In this document: piece by piece, positions 52,527 through 61,114 of the stretch
Layout: every line of letters begins with the position of its first letter
Numbering within the stretch: the stretch's first letter is position 1
Source of the DNA: UBA1546 sp049302185
GTDB taxonomy: Bacteria > Nitrospirota > Thermodesulfovibrionia > Thermodesulfovibrionales > UBA1546
Assembly (NCBI GenBank): GCA_049302185.1
Contig: JBAQLV010000013.1
Coordinates: forward strand, 62,001-126,000
Reading direction: 5' to 3'
Length of the DNA stretch: 64,000 nt
Program-made: the position numbers and the translations under genes
Notes under the pieces: model-generated
Databases searched by the model: none
Seen by the model: only the letters and a program-made list of their open reading frames with translations
What the model was told of the DNA's origin: nothing

Positions 52527-53123
52527 ATGGTTAAGCAACAGTCAGTAATAGGGAAGCAGCACACAGGCGAGACCTCGTTGAAGATGTTGTTTTCCTCGGC
52601 AATAAGGGCTGACGTGCTTGCCCTTCTACTTAATAACCCCGATGAAAAGTTCTATGTCAGGGAAATAGCCAACCTTATAAGAAAGAACCCTTCAGGGGTA
52701 AAGCGAGAGCTTGACAACCTTGAGAAGATGGGGATTCTATTGAGTCATAGGGTTGCTAATCTTAGATACTTTCAGGCAAATAAGATGTCTCCGCTGTTTT
52801 CAGAGCTTAAGAACCTCATTGATAAATCCCTTGGCCTGCCGGGTGCGCTTAAGACAATAGTAAGGCTGGCCGGCGCAAAGGCAGCTTTTCTATATGGTCC
52901 TTATGCAGATGGTGAGGATGTCGGCAGCGTTGACCTTTTTATAATAGGAGCATCTTCCAATAACATAGGCACAGGGTTGAAAGAGCTTGAAGAAAAGTTT
53001 AGCAAGAAGATTAACTATACCGTAATTGACGAGTCTGAGTATAAAAACAGGAAAGAAAAGGGTGATGTTGATCTGGAAAAACTGCTGTCAGGCAAAAGGA
53101 TTACCTTGATAGGCAGGATGTAA
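52527..53123 (+). CDS. Winged-helix protein with degenerate MNT nucleotidyltransferase domain
   Basis: A 198-residue protein. Residues 15-95 form an ArsR/MarR-like winged helix (AIRADVLALLLNNPDEKFYVREIANLIRKN, VKRELDNLEKMGIL). Residues 110-198 resemble a minimal nucleotidyltransferase (FLYGPYADGEDVGSVDLFIIG), but the usual GS-x10-D-x-D is eroded: GP replaces GS and only one Asp remains in VDLF. It may have kept DNA binding but lost catalysis. Probably a regulator or antitoxin relative; target unknown. Confidence 0.72.
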   Translation: MVKQQSVIGKQHTGETSLKMLFSSAIRADVLALLLNNPDEKFYVREIANLIRKNPSGVKRELDNLEKMGILLSHRVANLRYFQANKMSPLFSELKNLIDKSLGLPGALKTIVRLAGAKAAFLYGPYADGEDVGSVDLFIIGASSNNIGTGLKELEEKFSKKINYTVIDESEYKNRKEKGDVDLEKLLSGKRITLIGRM

Positions 53124-53167
53124 ATTTAAGCTTTCCCCTTTGGGGGACAGAGAGGGGGTGAACTATA

Positions 53168-53209
53168 ATGGCAGCTAAGAAGAAAGCAGCAAAGAAGAAA
53201 AAGAAATAG
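53168..53209 (+). CDS. 13-residue lysine-rich mini-ORF
   Basis: Encodes MAAKKKAAKKKKK. The frame is closed just upstream by TGA, so this ATG is the only start. GGGGGTG lies 7 bases ahead and a strong terminator follows 21 bases after its stop. It sits in the transcript of the preceding gene. The KKAAKK pattern resembles the tail of histone H1-like DNA-binding proteins. It may be a real micropeptide or just a basic spacer; no homologue is known to me. Confidence 0.4.
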   Translation: MAAKKKAAKKKKK

Positions 53210-53230
53210 GTTAATGTTTCAGAGTATTTT

Positions 53231-53269
53231 GGGCTGGGGAGTGCAATCTCCAGCCCTCTTTTTTTATTT
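53231..53269 (+). terminator. Rho-independent terminator
   Basis: GGGCTGGGGA pairs with TCTCCAGCCC (one G-T pair), loop GTGCAA, followed by CTTTTTTT. It ends the HTH-MNT and mini-ORF transcript. Confidence 0.88.
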
Positions 53270-53365
53270 TTCAATTTAGAAAACAAACGATGTACATATA
53301 TAAGATACTGATTTCAGATAAAAAATCAAGTAGTTTTTTGTAAGTCCTTGAAATATCAGTGTTTT

Positions 53366-54250
53366 TTATGAATATGCCAATGCCTGTGCCTGGGCAAATT
53401 CGGTATCGGATACAATTTCCCAGCAATCCACAGCAGAAAGCAGGCTCTTTACGAATTTTATGTTCGTAGAATGCCCTGACCTATTCGCTACAAGATGTCC
53501 GTATATAGGGAATCCTATCAGGGAGATATCACCAATAAAATCAAGCATCTTATGCCTTACGAATTCATCCTTGAATCTCAGACCTGATTTGTTCAGCACA
53601 CCATTGTCTCCAAGGATGACAGCATTGTCAAGAGACCCGCCTTTTGCAAGTCCGTTTGCCCTTAGATACTCTACATCCTTCACAAACCCGAATGTCCTTG
53701 CCGGAGCAACTTCTCTTGCAAATGTTTCTTCGTTCAGGTCAATGCTTAATTTTTGCTCGCCTAAGAGATGGTGGTTGAATTGTATTCTGCATGTCAGTTT
53801 TCTGCCGTTGTATGGGAAAGCGGCTATTTCCGAATGGCCATCATCAAAAAATACAGGTTTTGTAATGCGAATATATGGTCTTTTCTTACCTTGTTTTGCA
53901 ATCCCGCCTCTCAGGATTATGTCAATCAGTTCGGTAGAGCTTCCATCAAGTATCGGTATCTCAGAGCCGTCAAGCTCAATGATAAGGTTATCTATCCCTA
54001 ATCCTGATGCCGCAGCGAGGATATGTTCAACAGTTTTTATCCTTGTGCCGTTATAGCCCAGACTTGTTGCAAAGGCGGTATCAACTACAGCGCCTACGTC
54101 AGCCCTGATCATGAGATTCTTGTCATTCCGGTAGAAAACAATTCCTGTGTCTCTTGGCGATGGCTTTAGTTTGACAGTGACGTGCGAGCCTGTATGAAGC
54201 CCAATGCCCGCAAAACTTACTTCCTGTTTTATGGTTCTTTGTAAGCGCAT
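53366..54250 (-). CDS. lpxC: UDP-3-O-acyl-N-acetylglucosamine deacetylase
   Basis: The committed step of lipid A synthesis. I place the start at 54250, MRLQRTIKQEVSFAGIGLHTG, which matches known LpxC N-termini; the open frame continues to 54301 but that extension is unlike the family. That gives 294 residues. TVEHILAA and RHKMLDFIGD hold the zinc ligands (His, His, Asp), and GHLVANRSGHSTNIKF the catalytic His. TATAAA (54255-54260) lies 4 bases ahead of the ATG with no ribosome binding site, suggesting a leaderless mRNA. Confidence 0.93.
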   Translation of the reverse strand: MRLQRTIKQEVSFAGIGLHTGSHVTVKLKPSPRDTGIVFYRNDKNLMIRADVGAVVDTAFATSLGYNGTRIKTVEHILAAASGLGIDNLIIELDGSEIPILDGSSTELIDIILRGGIAKQGKKRPYIRITKPVFFDDGHSEIAAFPYNGRKLTCRIQFNHHLLGEQKLSIDLNEETFAREVAPARTFGFVKDVEYLRANGLAKGGSLDNAVILGDNGVLNKSGLRFKDEFVRHKMLDFIGDISLIGFPIYGHLVANRSGHSTNIKFVKSLLSAVDCWEIVSDTEFAQAQALAYS

Positions 54251-54373
54251 GTCATTTATAGCTGCAAATAAGATGCCAGAAAAAAATATCTTTGAAGTCA
54301 AGGGGTTATGTGATATTTATGTTGTTTATATTCATCAGATGTGTGGTTATCAACACACATTGCAGCTATAATT

Positions 54374-55768
54374 TTATGCCTCACCGCCAACTACCATTTC
54401 AGGGATTCTTATTGTCGGCATTGCATCTGATACCGGTGATCCCTGATTGTCCTTGCCGCATGTCCCTATTGAAAAGCCGAGATCAGAAGCAACCATGTCA
54501 ATAGATTTTAGGATTTCAGGCCCGCTCCCTGTAAGTGTTGCGCCTCTTACAGGTTCTCCGATAACTCCATTTTTAATTATATAGCCTTCCTGAACATCAA
54601 ACACAAAGTCGCCGTTCACCGTGTTAACCTGGCCTCCGCCCATCTTTTTGACAAAGATGCCTTCCGTAACTGATTTCAGGACATCTTCAGGCATGGATTC
54701 ACCTGGAGCGATAAAAGTGTTTGTCATTCGGGGAATCGGCCTGTTACGGTATGACTCTCTACGTCCGTTTCCGGTTGAGCTTGTCTTGTCCTGCATAGCT
54801 GTAAACCTGTCGTACATATACCCGATAAGAACCCCATTTTTTACAAGCACTGTTCTTTGTGACGGTGTGCCTTCGTCGTCAAAGCGGAAGGATCCTCTTT
54901 TGTTTGGAAGTGTTGCATCATCAATAACAGTCACTAAAGGAGATGCAACAAGCTCACCGATTTTTTTGGAATATACCGAGAGTCCCTGCTGTGCAAGGTC
55001 AGCCTCAAGCCCATGCCCTATTGCTTCGTGTATCATTGTGCCGCCGGCCTCGGATGATATGACGACAGGCATCCTTCCGCCCGGCGCCCTTCTTGCGTTA
55101 AGCATCATGACCGAACGCCCCACAGCCTTTAATGCTATGTTTTCCGGTTTTACACTCTCAAAAAGCTCAAAACCGATAGAGCCTCCTGCCTGCTCATATC
55201 CTGTCTGGATTATGCCGTTGTCAGATACCACTATGTGGACAACCATAAGCGTATGAATACGCTCATCTTCTGCTGTAAAACCGTCAGATGCCGCTATCTG
55301 GATTTTCTGCACAAAGTCGCCGTATCCGACTAATACCTGTCTTACCCTTTTATCAAAATCCCTTGCAGTCTTGTTTGCAGCCTTCACAAGTTCTATTTTT
55401 CTGCCTACAGGTATGTTTTCAGGAAGAAGTTTTATAGTGTAATCAACATTAGGTCTCTGTTTTCTTAGGTCAAGTGTAAAGTCTTTGTCCTCTGACTTTC
55501 CACTCGCAAGATGTAATGCCTTTAAACTGTCTGCCAGCTCTAATAATGCCTTTTCGGATATGTCGTTGCTGAAGGCATAATAAGTTTTTCTGTCTGCTAT
55601 CAGCCTTATCCCAACCCCTGAATCTACTCCTGTGAATATTTTTTCTATCTTATTGTCTTCAAGCTGTATGGATGTGGGTCTTTTATGTTCAACGAACACG
55701 TCTGCGTATTCCCCGCCTGAAGAGAGAGTCTTTTTGAGAATCTTAATTAATAGTTCATTGTCCAGCAT
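54374..55768 (-). CDS. tldD: TldD-type metalloprotease
   Basis: A 464-residue TldD/PmbA-family protein. The zinc motif HEAIGH is at about residue 245 in GGTMIHEAIGHGLEADLAQQG, followed by GTPSQRTVLVKNGVLIGYMYDR. The C-terminal part ends TIRIPEMVVGG. TldD and PmbA act together on unfolded peptides such as microcin precursors or CcdA; no PmbA gene is adjacent here. Its start lies beside a GTCATTGCG-type repeat. Normal length for the family. Confidence 0.92.
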   Translation of the reverse strand: MLDNELLIKILKKTLSSGGEYADVFVEHKRPTSIQLEDNKIEKIFTGVDSGVGIRLIADRKTYYAFSNDISEKALLELADSLKALHLASGKSEDKDFTLDLRKQRPNVDYTIKLLPENIPVGRKIELVKAANKTARDFDKRVRQVLVGYGDFVQKIQIAASDGFTAEDERIHTLMVVHIVVSDNGIIQTGYEQAGGSIGFELFESVKPENIALKAVGRSVMMLNARRAPGGRMPVVISSEAGGTMIHEAIGHGLEADLAQQGLSVYSKKIGELVASPLVTVIDDATLPNKRGSFRFDDEGTPSQRTVLVKNGVLIGYMYDRFTAMQDKTSSTGNGRRESYRNRPIPRMTNTFIAPGESMPEDVLKSVTEGIFVKKMGGGQVNTVNGDFVFDVQEGYIIKNGVIGEPVRGATLTGSGPEILKSIDMVASDLGFSIGTCGKDNQGSPVSDAMPTIRIPEMVVGGEA

Positions 55769-55785
55769 TAATATCCTCGATTTTT

Positions 55786-55845
55786 GTCATTGCGCGGCAA
55801 TCTCTCCAGAATTATCATTGCGAGCCCAACGGGCGTGGCAATCTC
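55786..55845. repeat. GTCATTGCGAG-type dispersed palindromic repeat
   Basis: Starts GTCATTGCGCGGCAATC and ends CATTGCGAGCCCAACGGGCG plus TGGCAATCTC. Two hairpins: ATTGC/GCAAT, and ATTGCGAGCCC/GGGCGTGGCAAT. It is the intergenic repeat between tldD and hsdR. I recognise the general form as frequent in some bacterial genomes, though only one copy is in this window. Confidence 0.6.
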
Positions 55846-55944
55846 ATTTATTATAGCATTAAGAAAAAAGTTTAAGAGACTGCCATTATGATGGCGCCCT
55901 TTCATTACCCGTTTCTTTCTTGAAATTCCCGCGCTCGAAGGGGT

Positions 55945-58494
55945 ATGATTGAGGGGAAATTGGGGGGAATAGTGCAAAAAGAAGCTAAAGCTCGCATCAA
56001 AATCAATAAGCTCCTTGAACAATCAGGCTGGAGATTCTTTGACGATGACAGGGGTAAAGCAAATATTGTTTTAGAGATAAACGCCAAGATTACAAAAAAA
56101 GACATAGATGCATTTGGCAATGATTTTGAAAGAACAAAAAATGGTTATATAGATTTTCTTCTTTTGGATGAAAGAGGCTTCCCAGTTGTTGTCCTTGAGG
56201 CTAAATCAGAAGACAAAAACCCGCTGGACGCTAAAGAACAGGCGAGAAAGTATGCAACGTCTCAGAATGTCAGATTTATTATTCTTTCAAACGGCAATCT
56301 GCATTATTTTTGGGACTTGGAAAGAGGGAATCCTACAGTCATAACCTCGTTTCCAACAATCGAATCGCTTTATCATAAGAAATCGTTTCAACCTAACCCT
56401 GAGAATCTTGCCAGAGAGGAAGTCAAAGAGGATTATATTGTTCTTACACAAAACCCCTTTTACTCAAAAGACCCCCGATGGGATGATGAAAAAAGCAGAG
56501 AAGAATTCATAAGAGAAAATGACCTGAAATTTTTAAGAAAATACCAGTTGAAAGCAATCCGGGCTTTGCAGGACTCTGTTAAAAAAGAAAATGACAGATT
56601 TCTTTTTGAGATGGCGACCGGGACAGGAAAGACTTTGGTTGCTATGGCAATTATAAAGATTTTTTTAAGGACTCGAAATGCAACAAGAGTACTTTTCCTC
56701 GTTGACCGACTTGAGCTTGAGGATCAGGCATGGAAGAGCTTTGCAAAAACGTTAAAGAATGATTGCAAGTCAGTTATCTACAAAGAGAATAGGGATGATT
56801 GGAAAAAGGCAGAGATTGTAGTCTCTACGGTCCAAAGCCTTTCATTTAACAATAAGTATCAGAAACTTTTTTCACCGACTGATTTTGACCTGATAATATC
56901 TGATGAAGCCCACCGTTCAATCGGAGGCAACAGCAGAGCTGTATTTGAGTATTTTGTAGGTTATAAACTTGGCCTCACTGCTACGCCAAAGGATTATCTT
57001 AAGAAGTTAGACACGGATAAAATCAGCAAGAAAGACCCGCGTGAATGGGAACGAAGGCAGTTGTTAGACACCTATAAGACTTTTGGCTGCGAAAGCGGCA
57101 ACCCAACTTTTAGATATAGTCTAATCGATGGTGTAAAAGACGGCTACCTTGTTAATCCTATTGTGGTTGATGCGAGAACTGATATAACAACCGAATTGCT
57201 TTCAGAAGAGGGTTATTCCGTTATGGTAGAGACAGAGGAAGGAAAAGAGGAAGAAATGCTCTTTTTCCAGAAGGATTTCGAAAAGAAATTTTACTCTGAT
57301 GAAACAAACAGGGTTTTCTGTAAAACTTTTATGGAGAATGCTCTGAAAGACCCGCTCAGCGGTGAAATAGGCAAGTCTATTATCTATTGTGTAAGCCAAA
57401 ATCATGCGTCCAAGGTAACACAAATTTTAAATGAGTTGGCAGCCCTTCTTTATCTGGGCAAATACAAGTCAGATTTTGCGGTTCAGGTAACTTCTACTAT
57501 TCCTGATGCCCAACAGTTTGCTATTAACTTTTCAGATAAGAATAATAATCTCAATGGCCGAACAGAATTCCTTGAGGGCTATAAATCAAGCAAGACAAGG
57601 GTATGCGTGACAGTTGGAATGATGACGACAGGCTATGATTGTCAGGATATTTTGAACCTCTGCATGATGAGGCCCGTTTTCTCACCAACGGATTTTATAC
57701 AGATAAAGGGAAGGGGCACAAGGAAATATCTTTTCACTCATTCTGCGAAAGAAGGTCATGAAGTTGAAGCGCTAAAGGCGAGCAAAGACAAGTTCAAGCT
57801 TTTCGACTTCTTTGCAAATTGCGAATATTTTGAAGAGAAGTTCAATTATGATGAAATCCTGAAACTCTCTGTAAAAGCTATCTACACCGGAGGTGGAGGT
57901 GGAGAAGGAGTAAGTGCAGAAGAATTTGCAAGTTACAGTCCCGACCCGTTGAAAACGCTTACTGAAAAAGCAATTGGGTTAGAAGGGATGAAGATAGACA
58001 GAAAGTTCTTCGATAGATTTGAAGAAACGGTTAAAGATGACAAGTTTATAAAGGAAAACTTTGAAAAGGGCAACATGGAAATTGTTGAGGAGTACGTCAG
58101 AAATAAAATATTCGATAAGCCTGAAGACTATTTCAATCTCGATAAATTGAGGAAGGCCATAAAATTAGACCGTCGTTTAAACATCAGGGAGGTAATAGAA
58201 AAGATATTTGGGCTTATTACAGATTTCAAGACAAAGGATGAACTGCTTGAAGAGGAATTTGAAAAATTTGTTTCCATTTACAAACCGGACAGCAAATACG
58301 TTTTGCCTATAAAACTGTTTTTAAAGGCGTATATCACAGACAATGAAGTGCGGGATATTGTAGAAACAAAAGAATACAGCCGTTTTGCTACAAATCCTAA
58401 AGTTACTATGGCTGATTTCAAGGAGTTGAATAGCTGGCGAGATATTATCCCTGAGTATGTAAAAGATTATGTTTTATTAAATAAATACATGTAG
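55945..58494 (+). CDS. hsdR: Type I restriction enzyme R subunit
   Basis: An 849-residue type I endonuclease/translocase. N-terminal PD-ExK nuclease: GYIDFLLL...VVVLEAKSE (ExK at about residue 86). The helicase part has MATGTGKTLVAMA (Walker A, about 225) and DEAH at about 319 in IISDEAHRSIGG, with a C-terminal EcoR124/EcoKI-type helical region. It uses ATP to translocate DNA and cut unmethylated DNA. The GTG at 55972, with GGGGGG upstream, is an alternative start. The modification-specificity gene follows 8 bases later. Confidence 0.92.
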   Translation: MIEGKLGGIVQKEAKARIKINKLLEQSGWRFFDDDRGKANIVLEINAKITKKDIDAFGNDFERTKNGYIDFLLLDERGFPVVVLEAKSEDKNPLDAKEQARKYATSQNVRFIILSNGNLHYFWDLERGNPTVITSFPTIESLYHKKSFQPNPENLAREEVKEDYIVLTQNPFYSKDPRWDDEKSREEFIRENDLKFLRKYQLKAIRALQDSVKKENDRFLFEMATGTGKTLVAMAIIKIFLRTRNATRVLFLVDRLELEDQAWKSFAKTLKNDCKSVIYKENRDDWKKAEIVVSTVQSLSFNNKYQKLFSPTDFDLIISDEAHRSIGGNSRAVFEYFVGYKLGLTATPKDYLKKLDTDKISKKDPREWERRQLLDTYKTFGCESGNPTFRYSLIDGVKDGYLVNPIVVDARTDITTELLSEEGYSVMVETEEGKEEEMLFFQKDFEKKFYSDETNRVFCKTFMENALKDPLSGEIGKSIIYCVSQNHASKVTQILNELAALLYLGKYKSDFAVQVTSTIPDAQQFAINFSDKNNNLNGRTEFLEGYKSSKTRVCVTVGMMTTGYDCQDILNLCMMRPVFSPTDFIQIKGRGTRKYLFTHSAKEGHEVEALKASKDKFKLFDFFANCEYFEEKFNYDEILKLSVKAIYTGGGGGEGVSAEEFASYSPDPLKTLTEKAIGLEGMKIDRKFFDRFEETVKDDKFIKENFEKGNMEIVEEYVRNKIFDKPEDYFNLDKLRKAIKLDRRLNIREVIEKIFGLITDFKTKDELLEEEFEKFVSIYKPDSKYVLPIKLFLKAYITDNEVRDIVETKEYSRFATNPKVTMADFKELNSWRDIIPEYVKDYVLLNKYM

Positions 58495-58502
58495 GAGCCT
58501 TA

Positions 58503-61043
58503 ATGTTAGATCTTGAAACAAGAAGAAGAATTGACAATGCACGAGATATTCTTGTCGGCAAAGTTCCTGACCCAAAGTCTCAGGTTGAGCAGATTACCAT
58601 TGCCTTGATCTATAAGTTCATGGACGATATGGATAACGAGGCCAAAGAGCTTGGCGGTAGGGCATCTTTTTTTAAAGGAGAATTTGCGAAATACTCATGG
58701 TCTAACATCTTCGACCCCAAGGTAAGCGGATATGAGTTGATTAATCTATACGGAGAAGCAATCACCAGAATGAATCAGAACAAATATATCCCCCAGCTTT
58801 TCAGGGATATATTTAAAAATGCCTTCCTGCCATATCGAGACCCCGAAACATTGAAAAGCTTCTTGAAAGAAATTAATGACTTTCATTATGACCATAGCGA
58901 ACGGTTGGGAGATGCCTTTGAATATCTACTTTCTGTTCTCGGTGTTCAGGGCGATGCAGGCTCACTCCGCACGCCAAGGCACATTATTGATTTTATAATT
59001 GAAGTCATTGCCCCCAGAAAGAATGAAACAATCCTTGATCCTTCCTGCGGCACTGGTGGATTTCTTATTTCTTCTTACAAACATATCCTTAAACAAAACA
59101 CAGATAATAAAAAAGGATTAACGCCTGATGACAGGAAACGATTGATGAACAGCATTACAGGTTATGACATCTCGCCGGACATGGTTAGGCTGTCGCTTGT
59201 GAATATGTATCTGCATGGATTTCAGACCCCAAAGATTTATGAATATGACTCCCTCACAAGCGATGACAGATGGAATGATACCTTTGATATAATTCTTGCC
59301 AATCCGCCATTCATGACGCCCAAAGGCGGTATTCGTCCACATAAGCGCTTCCAAATTCAGGCGAATCGCTCGGAGGTCTTGTTTGTAGACTATATCATGG
59401 AACATATCGCAATTGACGGAAGGGCAGGCGTCATTGTGCCGGAGGGAATAATCTTTCAGTCAGGGAATGCCTATAAAATGTTACGCAAGACGCTTGTGGA
59501 CAATAATTACTTGTATGCAGTAGTTTCTTTGCCTGCCGGTGTTTTTAATCCATATTCAGGAGTAAAGACCAGCATTTTATTAATGGACAGAACACTTGCG
59601 AAAAAGACTAAGGATATTCTTTTTATAAAGATTGAAAATGACGGCTTTGACCTCGGAGCGCAGAGAAGGGAGATTGATAAAAACGATTTACCTGATGCTT
59701 TGACTATTTTGCAGAAATATAAACAGTCTTTACAAGAAGGTAAAAAATTCAATATTTCAGAAAGTGAAAAAGAACTCGCCCTCACAGTCACGAAAGCAAA
59801 AATCTCCGAAAGCGGCGACTACAACCTCACAGGCGACAGATACAGAGAGCGCATTGTCCATGTCCACAAAGACTGGCCGATGGTGGAGTTAGGGGAAATT
59901 GCAGAAATAATTTCTGGTCAATCGCCAGAAGGACAATATTACAATGACAATGGGAAGGGATTACCTTTCTATCAGGGGAAAGCTGATTTTGGAGATATTT
60001 ATCTAAAAGCGCCGACTACATGGACAACACAGACAACTAAAATAGCAGAAAAAGATGATGTTTTAATGTCTGTTAGAGCACCTGTCGGGCCTGTAAATAT
60101 TTCGCCATTCAAAATTTGTATAGGACGAGGATTAGCTTCTATAAAGTCACAGGAAAGATTAAATTATTTGTTTCTGTTTTATATGCTTCGTGAAAGTCAA
60201 AACATAATAAAAAAGTATGGAAATGGCAGCACGTTTGAGGCAATAAATCGTGCACATATAGAAAAAATTAAAATCCCTCTCCCCCCTCTTTCCCGCCAGC
60301 AAGAAATTGTTGCTGAGATAGACGGCTATCAAAAAATCATCGATGGCGCAAGGCAGATAGTGGAGAACTATAAGCCGAAGATAAAGGTTGATGAAGGTTG
60401 GGAGATGGTGGAGTTGGGAGAGGTGTGTAATTTTAGGACAGGCGGTACGCCTACATCGACGGTAAAAGAATATTACGAGAATGGAACAATACCTTGGTTA
60501 GTATCTGGTGATATTCATAAAGGGGAAATCTTTGATTGTGAAGGTCGGATTACTAAAAAAGGCGTAGAAAACTCAAACGCTAAATTTTTGCCTAAAGATT
60601 CTGTCCTTATTGCTCTTAATGGTCAGGGAAAAACCCGGGGTACGGTGGCTTTGTTAAGGATGGAGAAAGCCACATGCAATCAATCTTTAGTATCCATTAA
60701 CCCAAAGGATAAAAATACTCTTGTATCAGAATTTATATATTACCAATTGAAGTCTATGTATCAGGAAATACGAAAAATCACAGGTGATAATCAGAGGAGC
60801 GGATTGAATATTCCGATTATTAAGGCCATCAAAATTCCGCTTCCTCCCCTCAAAATCCAAAAACAAATCGTTTCACATATTGAGGAAGAGCAAAAGCTCA
60901 TTGAGGCGAATAAAAAACTTATTGAGATTTTCGAAGACAAGATAAAGGCAAAGATTGCAGAGGTTTGGGGAGCCGAATACAATTATGATTCAGAGCACGA
61001 AATGCTGATGGCTGCTGAGGAAAGAGCGGAATACAATGTATAA
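58503..61043 (+). CDS. Fused type I modification-specificity protein (HsdM-HsdS)
   Basis: An 846-residue fusion. Residues 1-450 are an N6-adenine methyltransferase: helical bundle start, LDPSCGTGGFLISS (SAM motif, about 180) and DIILANPPFM (catalytic NPPF, about 266). Residues 455-846 are a specificity subunit with two target recognition domains, the first from WPMVELGEIAEII and the second from WEMVELGEVCNFRTGGTP (about residue 632), each followed by a coiled spacer. With hsdR it makes a complete two-gene type I system; a bipartite DNA target is expected. Confidence 0.93.
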   Translation: MLDLETRRRIDNARDILVGKVPDPKSQVEQITIALIYKFMDDMDNEAKELGGRASFFKGEFAKYSWSNIFDPKVSGYELINLYGEAITRMNQNKYIPQLFRDIFKNAFLPYRDPETLKSFLKEINDFHYDHSERLGDAFEYLLSVLGVQGDAGSLRTPRHIIDFIIEVIAPRKNETILDPSCGTGGFLISSYKHILKQNTDNKKGLTPDDRKRLMNSITGYDISPDMVRLSLVNMYLHGFQTPKIYEYDSLTSDDRWNDTFDIILANPPFMTPKGGIRPHKRFQIQANRSEVLFVDYIMEHIAIDGRAGVIVPEGIIFQSGNAYKMLRKTLVDNNYLYAVVSLPAGVFNPYSGVKTSILLMDRTLAKKTKDILFIKIENDGFDLGAQRREIDKNDLPDALTILQKYKQSLQEGKKFNISESEKELALTVTKAKISESGDYNLTGDRYRERIVHVHKDWPMVELGEIAEIISGQSPEGQYYNDNGKGLPFYQGKADFGDIYLKAPTTWTTQTTKIAEKDDVLMSVRAPVGPVNISPFKICIGRGLASIKSQERLNYLFLFYMLRESQNIIKKYGNGSTFEAINRAHIEKIKIPLPPLSRQQEIVAEIDGYQKIIDGARQIVENYKPKIKVDEGWEMVELGEVCNFRTGGTPTSTVKEYYENGTIPWLVSGDIHKGEIFDCEGRITKKGVENSNAKFLPKDSVLIALNGQGKTRGTVALLRMEKATCNQSLVSINPKDKNTLVSEFIYYQLKSMYQEIRKITGDNQRSGLNIPIIKAIKIPLPPLKIQKQIVSHIEEEQKLIEANKKLIEIFEDKIKAKIAEVWGAEYNYDSEHEMLMAAEERAEYNV

Positions 61044-61099
61044 CATGTGTCTAACTCCAAGCATTCCTCTAATTAAGGGAGCAAGGGCATTGGAGACAA

Positions 61100-61108
61100 T
61101 GGTATAAT
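61100..61108 (+). promoter_or_regulatory. Extended -10 promoter of the ImmA-DUF4411 pair
   Basis: TGGTATAAT is an extended -10 (TATAAT at 61103-61108). The ATG at 61115 lies 6 bases downstream and there is no ribosome binding site, so the transcript is probably leaderless. A -35 box is not evident. Confidence 0.6.
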
Positions 61109-61114
61109 TTAGGT

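Noticed and set aside
53460..54056. 198-residue plus-strand ORF in lpxC
   Set aside because: Antisense to lpxC, whose zinc ligands are clear.
54621..55256. 211-residue plus-strand ORF in tldD
   Set aside because: Antisense to tldD with HExxxH intact; no ribosome site or promoter.
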